Assembly (NCBI GenBank): GCA_943704425.1
Contig: CALSCP010002121.1
Location: 107,810 to 171,809, forward strand
From: Ministeria vibrans ATCC 50519
Lineage: Eukaryota; Opisthokonta; Filasterea
Reading direction: 5' to 3'
Length of the DNA stretch: 64,000 bases
Position 1 is the stretch's first letter. Each line of letters opens with the position of its first letter. Under the pieces are notes generated by a model. It made no database searches. It saw only the letters and a list, made by a program, of their open reading frames with translations, and was not told the origin of the DNA. Below are positions 62,339 to 64,000 of the stretch, piece after piece. Position numbers and translations under genes: made by a program.

Positions 62339-64000
62339 CTACTGCCGGACGTACTCCACGCAGTATTCGGGGTAGGCCATGTGCCGATCGTACACAACGA
62401 ACTCGCGAAACCTCTCCAAGTACGTGGCACGCGCGTCCTCGCGCTTGGATGGCGCCACAATACTGTCGCAGCGGTTGTCAACGCACAAGTGTGGATCAAA
62501 GTGGCCCTTCACGCACGGGGGGCGCACGATGTTGCTGTTGCTCGCGTAGACCGTGTGCGGCTTGCCCACCACGACACGGCACACAAAAATGATTAAGCGT
62601 TGTCCACGGCAGTAGTGATCGCTCTTCGACGACCTAAAACAAAGGTGGTTATCAGTGCGTGAGAACAACGGCGTCCAAAAATCTCGTACTTCTCCGCAAA
62701 GTAGCAGCCCCGTCCAAACAAACCCGCATTAGACACACGCTCCTCAAATCCCTGTTGCTTGATCTGCTCAAAGAACAGCTCCTAAAACACGATAAAAGTA
62801 TAACATTAATCATACGTTTTTCTTCTGTGCCTTACGCTCGTTCCGTGAAAGAGGTAATGCTCGCCCGCCTCCTGCATCAGTCGCTGACGTCCGTCCCACA
62901 TCACCGAGTCCGTACGTACAGCTGGCGTCACCTGCAGCTGCCCCTTGCCTTTCCACTGGTCTGCCACTCGTTGTCGCTCCAGAGCGTACGTTCGCCACAG
63001 AAGCGGGTTCTCGATGCGGGTAGCTCGAGTCACCTTGAAACGCTGAAAGCGAACAGAATGACTGTCTCTGCCAACTCCGTGTGTGTCCGCCTCCGCCGTC
63101 TCATTCAGCAACCGCTCCAATCCCGCCTGAACTTCACTGCTCACGGCCATCTCCTTCATCATGGGTTGCTCGAGCGTTGTCAATGTCCAATGCAGTGGGG
63201 GCGACACCAGATGCTACAGAGTAGGATGAGACAAGAAAAAACGCGAACTATCCATCATACCTTGACCGACTTTTGCAGCTTCTCGACGGCTTCACGGTCC
63301 TTGCGCACCTCTTCTATCTCTTTGCGCAGCCTCGCAGCCGATTCCTTGACCTGCGCCTCGTGTGCCTGCAATGTGCGTCGCGCCACGTCGTCTTCCGCCT
63401 TGCTTGATTCGCGTTCGAGCACGAGCTCAGCCTCACGCGCTGCCTGCTCCTCTGCCGCGCGCTGCACACGCTCCTGCTCTTGGCGTAGCGCTTGTTGGCG
63501 CTCGCGAATCTCCGCAGCAACTTGTTCTGCCGCCACTGCCGCCTCACTCTGTTGCTGCTCCAGTGCAATTGTCTCTTGCGAAACGTCCGCCGAGAAGAAG
63601 TCGGCGGCCAGTGTGAGAGCAGCAGTCGGACGCCCGGCAGCGTCGTCGGTCACCAGCGTCTGAAGCACGCTCATCAGCGACACATTGTCGGCGAGCACAG
63701 GAAGTGTTCGCTGCACTGAAAGCGTCTTCCCCGTCATGGTCCACAGAAGCGTCACGCCAAACGAGTACATGTCGACGGCAGGCGTAGGCTCTTGCGTGCC
63801 GCTGAGGAGCTCGGGCGCCATAAACTGCATTGTGCCTCGCGGTCCAGGCGCGGGTGCAGCAACCGTCGTCACCATCGTCATTGTGCGCCCACTCACGTCC
63901 AGACTCACATCAAAGTCGGCCAATACGGCCCGCGCCTGCTCCGACTCGCTTGTCATCAGCACGTTCTCAGGCTTCACGTCACAGTGAATGATTCCTTGCG
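62339..64000 (-). CDS. Protein kinase - coiled coil - PARP fusion (5' end beyond window)
   Basis: Visible exons in coding order: >64000-63261, 63213-62836, 62781-62690, 62633-62339. The first visible residues are the kinase catalytic loop QGIIHCDVKPENVL, then ADFDVS in the DFG position, GTMQFMAPELLSG (APE) and the C-lobe (VDMYSFGVTLLWTMTGK). About 120 residues of Glu/Arg/Gln coiled coil follow (EIRERQQALRQEQERVQRA). The C-terminal half is a PARP catalytic domain: YLFHGTS (His), GLFGRGCYFAEK (Tyr), and REFVVYDRHMAYPEYCVEYV (Glu), the H-Y-E triad of ADP-ribosyl transferases able to make poly-ADP-ribose. All splice phases agree, and the coiled coil joins PARP across a single 47-nt intron. The N-lobe lies outside the window. 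Confidence 0.88.

Overview
The window is nuclear DNA of a compact, intron-bearing, flagellated single-celled eukaryote. Introns are short (mostly 60-250 nt) and GT-AG. Intergenic DNA is A+T-rich and full of microsatellites, while exons are G+C-rich with long stopless shadow frames. IFT80 and a Kintoun-like dynein-assembly protein imply a motile cilium. The Na+/K+-ATPase alpha subunit, Integrator, NUP85, battenin and an EGF-rich membrane protein fit an animal-like (Obazoa-type) gene set, but the lineage cannot be fixed from this window. 27 protein genes are called, two of them running off the ends.

Left third (1-23,700). Minus-strand genes: a GARS-AIRS purine-synthesis fusion (cut by the left edge), DNAJC11, and a 14-EGF type I membrane protein in which five EGF modules each carry a large inserted domain. 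A 78-nt bidirectional promoter separates that gene from NUP85. NTAQ1 (N-degron pathway), a Spinster-like transporter, a secreted GH51 arabinofuranosidase, two adjacent intronless KH-like genes and a fatty-acid-hydroxylase-superfamily enzyme follow.

Middle third (23,700-45,700). A UBA-UBX-LRR fusion (p97 adaptor type), two small unknown genes, CAB39/Mo25, IFT80, and an 18-exon Na+/K+-ATPase alpha with Lys replacing the M5 cation-site Asn. Next is a tail-to-tail pair of membrane-anchored phytanoyl-CoA-dioxygenase-like enzymes; one has the normal HxD iron motif, the other the HxG motif known from Fe/2OG halogenases. Deoxyhypusine hydroxylase follows.

Right third (45,700-64,000). Battenin/CLN3, a tandem ~260-bp repeat with box C/D-like signals, INTS8, a MYND-CS-Kintoun protein, guanine deaminase, a glutamate-type mitochondrial carrier, a TXNDC12-like ER thioredoxin ending in KDEL, a carnosine-synthase-like double ATP-grasp ligase, and a protein kinase-coiled coil-PARP fusion cut by the right edge.

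Neighbours are mostly unrelated housekeeping genes packed head-to-head or tail-to-tail, with gaps down to 44 nt; nothing suggests operons or a mobile island. The best candidates for new biology are the HxG dioxygenase paralog, the kinase-PARP fusion, the split-EGF inserted domain, the MYND-Kintoun architecture and the inverted catalytic-residue pattern in the CARNS1-like ligase. Exon limits come from reading splice sites, reading frame and family similarity by eye; most should be exact or within a base or two, and exceptions are stated.
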